DNA from: a virus
Length of the DNA stretch: 64,000 nucleotides
IMG/VR virus record: IMGVR_UViG_3300024257_000005
Coordinates: 1-64,000 of that record
Reading direction: 5' to 3' (one strand)
The position numbers and the translations under genes were made by a program. Shown here piece by piece: positions 60,866 through 64,000 of the stretch. Positions within the stretch are counted from its first letter, which is position 1. The number at the start of each line of letters is the position of its first letter. The notes beneath the pieces were generated by a model, which had not been told where the DNA came from, searched no databases, and saw only the letters and a program-made list of their open reading frames with translations.

Positions 60866-61331
60866 AATATATCTAGCAGGGCAAATGGCTCCAGACAGAA
60901 GGACTGTCGAGTGGAGAAAACTATTTACAAAAGGTGTTTCAGATTGTTCAAACGTTGTTATATTGGATCCTAGTTTGAATGAAGCATTTAAGCAGACTCT
61001 TACAGGAGAAGAGGCGTTGATGTCTGTGTACAAATCAGATGTTGGTAAGCTTATTGTTAGTAAGGATCGAGCCATGGTTAAAGAGGCAAATGTTCTCATT
61101 GCAGATCTCAACAAGTATGATGATGAGAAGATTGTCCTTGGAACACTATTTGAATTAGCATGGGCCTATGATGATCCAGCAACAACGGTTATTGTCATAG
61201 GAGATGAATTGGCAGGCACAATGTTATTTCACCCATTTGTAATATCAACAGCTGATATTATTGTAAAAACAACAGAAGAAGCAATCGCACTTGTCAGATG
61301 GATGGCAGGTTCAGAAGTAAAGGAATATTAG
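60855..61331 (+). CDS. Nucleoside 2-deoxyribosyltransferase-like protein
   Basis: ATG overlapping the previous gene by 11 bases; TAG stop; 158 residues. YRIYLAGQMAPD at the N-terminus, VLIADLNKYDD and GTLFELAWAYDD match the nucleoside deoxyribosyltransferase-type Rossmann fold with a catalytic Glu in the F-E-L helix. Could swap or remove bases from deoxynucleosides. Related SLOG-type roles are possible. Confidence 0.7.
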   Translation: MDYRIYLAGQMAPDRRTVEWRKLFTKGVSDCSNVVILDPSLNEAFKQTLTGEEALMSVYKSDVGKLIVSKDRAMVKEANVLIADLNKYDDEKIVLGTLFELAWAYDDPATTVIVIGDELAGTMLFHPFVISTADIIVKTTEEAIALVRWMAGSEVKEY

Positions 61332-61332
61332 A

Positions 61333-61554
61333 ATGACAATAGAAGTAACAGAACCAACAATGTTAAAATTCTGGAACCCGGAAGATGTAACGAATACTTT
61401 CGTATTCAGATCTGGATGGAACCAGTCGTATAATGTAGTAATTGAATACGGTGACAGAGATGAATTCAAACATCACTTGGTAACTCTTGAAGAGCTTAAA
61501 GATCTCATCGGCTATCAAAATCAACAAAAGGTTCGAGATACACTAGGAGGATAA
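61333..61554 (+). CDS. Small hypothetical protein
   Basis: ATG 1 base after the previous stop; TAA stop; 73 residues. Strand-rich (TFVFRSGWNQSYNVVIEYG). No family recognised. Confidence 0.58.
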   Translation: MTIEVTEPTMLKFWNPEDVTNTFVFRSGWNQSYNVVIEYGDRDEFKHHLVTLEELKDLIGYQNQQKVRDTLGG

Positions 61555-61555
61555 T

Positions 61556-61750
61556 ATGGAAACAACAAGAAATTTTGGTAGAAAACTATTGACTGGAATA
61601 TTTGGATTAGGGTGCGTATCTATGTCTCCTTTATTTATAACTGCATATCCTTTCATAGCTTCGCTAGCATGGATAACTGGTGTCAGCATAATAACATATA
61701 TAGTAGTATTCTGGGCTTCAAGCATAAGAGGGGAGCATTATGAGTTTTAA
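61556..61750 (+). CDS. Small membrane protein
   Basis: ATG after AGGAGGATAAT; TAA stop; 64 residues with one long or two short hydrophobic segments (LLTGIFGLGCVSMSPLFI and GVSIITYIVVFWASSI). Overlaps the RNA ligase by 11 bases. Unknown. Confidence 0.58.
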   Translation: METTRNFGRKLLTGIFGLGCVSMSPLFITAYPFIASLAWITGVSIITYIVVFWASSIRGEHYEF

Positions 61751-62768
61751 AAAATATTCAAGCATCGATAATGCATACAGAGAAAAGACTGTAAACTACT
61801 ACATTATGCAAGGTCATACTCAAGGAATATGGAGAGGCCGTGAGAAAATTCATGGTGCTAATTTCCAGTTTGCATATAATGGCGGTGAAGTGAAAATTGG
61901 AAAGCGATCAGCATACTTAAAGCCAATTGAACACATTGGATTCTTTAGATCAGATGTCATTTACGACCGCTATATTAATTCAATTCACATCCTTGCAGCA
62001 TCTCTAGAAATGTCAGTTCCGGATGGAACACCTCTAGAGTTTACTATTTATGGAGAGCTCTATGGTGGTGTTTATCCTCATCCCGATGTTGAAAAAGATC
62101 CAGAAGGTAAACAGGTTCAGAAGGGAATCTACTATGCACCTGGGAATCATTTTGCTGCATTTGATATGAAGCTAAATGGTGAATTTGTTCCTGACGGCAG
62201 CTTTGAGGCTTTAATGGCTCTCATTGGAATGCCCGTTGCACCTATTCTTGTTGAAGGAACATTTGAAGAAGTGATGGCTTATACTAATGAAGGTCAATCA
62301 ATTGTTGGTGTGAGATTACATGGTCTTCCTCCTATTGAGAATAATGTAATGGAAGGACTAGTAATAAAGCCCATAATCCCACAGTATCTGAATGATGGCT
62401 CAAGGGTGATTCTTAAAAACAAGAATGAAAAATGGTCTGAAAAATCTAATAAGACTCGTGTTCCCAAGGCTGAAATAAAAATGACTTCAGAACAAAAAGA
62501 TGTTTATTTATTACTATCAAACAGAGTTACCGAGAATAGACTTCGTAATGTCATTTCACATTTTGGCAATGTGACAAACAAGGACTTCGGAAAACTTCTT
62601 GCATTAATGACTCAGGATATTATTACTGAGCACACTAAAGAAGATGAAGTTCTGCTTGCCTCAATGGAAGACAAGAAGGAACGTAAGCTATTAACTAAAA
62701 TGCTTAATGGAGATATTGCAACTATGGTTCGCAAGAATTTCTTAAACATAATTGACGGAGAATTTTAA
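61740..62768 (+). CDS. RNA ligase 2 (Rnl2-like)
   Basis: ATG at 61740 with AGAGGGGAGCATT upstream; TAA stop; 342 residues (T4 Rnl2 334). Nucleotidyltransferase motifs: I REKIHGANFQF with Lys36 as adenylated residue, III-like TIYGELYGG, IV MEGLVIKP, V ILKNKNEKWSEK. The C-terminal helical domain (residues 250-342) is the Rnl2 type. It seals 3'-OH/5'-phosphate nicks in RNA, as in repair of tRNAs cut by host defences. No polynucleotide kinase partner is seen in the window. Confidence 0.9.
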   Translation: MSFKKYSSIDNAYREKTVNYYIMQGHTQGIWRGREKIHGANFQFAYNGGEVKIGKRSAYLKPIEHIGFFRSDVIYDRYINSIHILAASLEMSVPDGTPLEFTIYGELYGGVYPHPDVEKDPEGKQVQKGIYYAPGNHFAAFDMKLNGEFVPDGSFEALMALIGMPVAPILVEGTFEEVMAYTNEGQSIVGVRLHGLPPIENNVMEGLVIKPIIPQYLNDGSRVILKNKNEKWSEKSNKTRVPKAEIKMTSEQKDVYLLLSNRVTENRLRNVISHFGNVTNKDFGKLLALMTQDIITEHTKEDEVLLASMEDKKERKLLTKMLNGDIATMVRKNFLNIIDGEF

Positions 62769-62932
62769 TGGCTCCAGAATTTATTGCATGGCTACTATTA
62801 AATGTAGGAATATTATTAGCATGGTTTGTATTTCTATTACTGCTTAAATGGTTGGCTGAGTACTGGATCACAAAACAGTATCCACATCTCAAAAAGAAGA
62901 AAAGTGTTGTGGATGAATATAAAAATAAATAG
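62768..62932 (+). CDS. Very small membrane protein
   Basis: ATG overlaps the ligase stop (TAATG); TAG stop; 54 residues with one transmembrane segment (WLLLNVGILLAWFVFLLLL) and a basic tail. Too short for most gene callers but continuous and coupled to its neighbour. Confidence 0.55.
   Translation: MAPEFIAWLLLNVGILLAWFVFLLLLKWLAEYWITKQYPHLKKKKSVVDEYKNK

Positions 62933-64000
<1,068 letters not shown>

Overview
This window is one gene-dense stretch of a large, strictly virulent-looking tailed phage (myovirus) genome. Every gene I can support lies on the + strand. Genes abut or overlap by a few bases and no gap exceeds about 150 bp. The base composition is A/T-rich. The virion and replication genes are related at family level to those of T4-like phages (contractile sheath, tube, gp26-type baseplate protein, tape measure, UvsX-type recombinase, gp32-type ssDNA-binding protein, Rnl2-type RNA ligase), but the replication polymerases are a family A enzyme and a bacterial-type DnaE. 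I cannot name the host. The class II (B12-type) ribonucleotide reductase suggests a host that has cobalamin.

The most striking property is the genetic code. I count 27 in-frame TGA codons inside otherwise continuous genes and no gene ending in TGA: all end in TAA or TAG. Aligned family positions, such as the sheath C-terminal domain and a glycosyltransferase motif, point to tryptophan. The recoded TGAs are not spread evenly. Nineteen lie in the virion genes of the first 12.4 kb, two in one small gene of the 14.4-40.8 kb replication and nucleotide region, and six in the remaining 23 kb. This fits late-gene-biased stop-codon recoding. Standard-code gene calling breaks these genes, so the coordinates here use read-through TGA.

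Layout: 1-3.1 kb, small proteins with N-termini and internal motifs like prohead-protease sites, mixed with neck genes. 1.4-4.3 kb, neck and tail-completion proteins. 4.4-7.2 kb, sheath and tube. 7.3-8.3 kb, gp26-like protein with a probable programmed frameshift into a gp51-like tail. 8.5-14.4 kb, tape measure, baseplate tube cap, gp53-like and hub-like proteins. 14.4-26.3 kb, small family A polymerase, SSB, recombinase, 5' nuclease, replicative helicase, Nudix hydrolase, class II RNR, ClpP, a stand-alone exonuclease and a small DNA-binding protein. 26.4-40.8 kb, FAD enzyme, NTP pyrophosphatase-HAD fusion, epimerase, DnaE, kinase/TS-like fusion, ThyX, dCMP deaminase, DinG/XPD-type helicase, SLOG protein, NAD-dependent ligase. 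40.8-52 kb, small regulators, at least five glycosyltransferases, an epimerase and a 2H phosphoesterase. 52-54.6 kb, two related decoration-like proteins, a response regulator, a coiled-coil membrane protein and a holin-like protein. 54.6-64 kb, purine enzymes, small unknown proteins, RNA ligase 2 and the 5' part of groEL.

Two promoter-like signals recur. One is an exact 9-mer (TATATTTAT) upstream of eight genes or gene groups, including sheath, tube, SSB and small regulators. The other is a sigma70-like architecture with a GGGTTATATTG-type -10 region before dnaE, ligA and two other genes. No tRNA, CRISPR array, insertion sequence or attachment site was seen.
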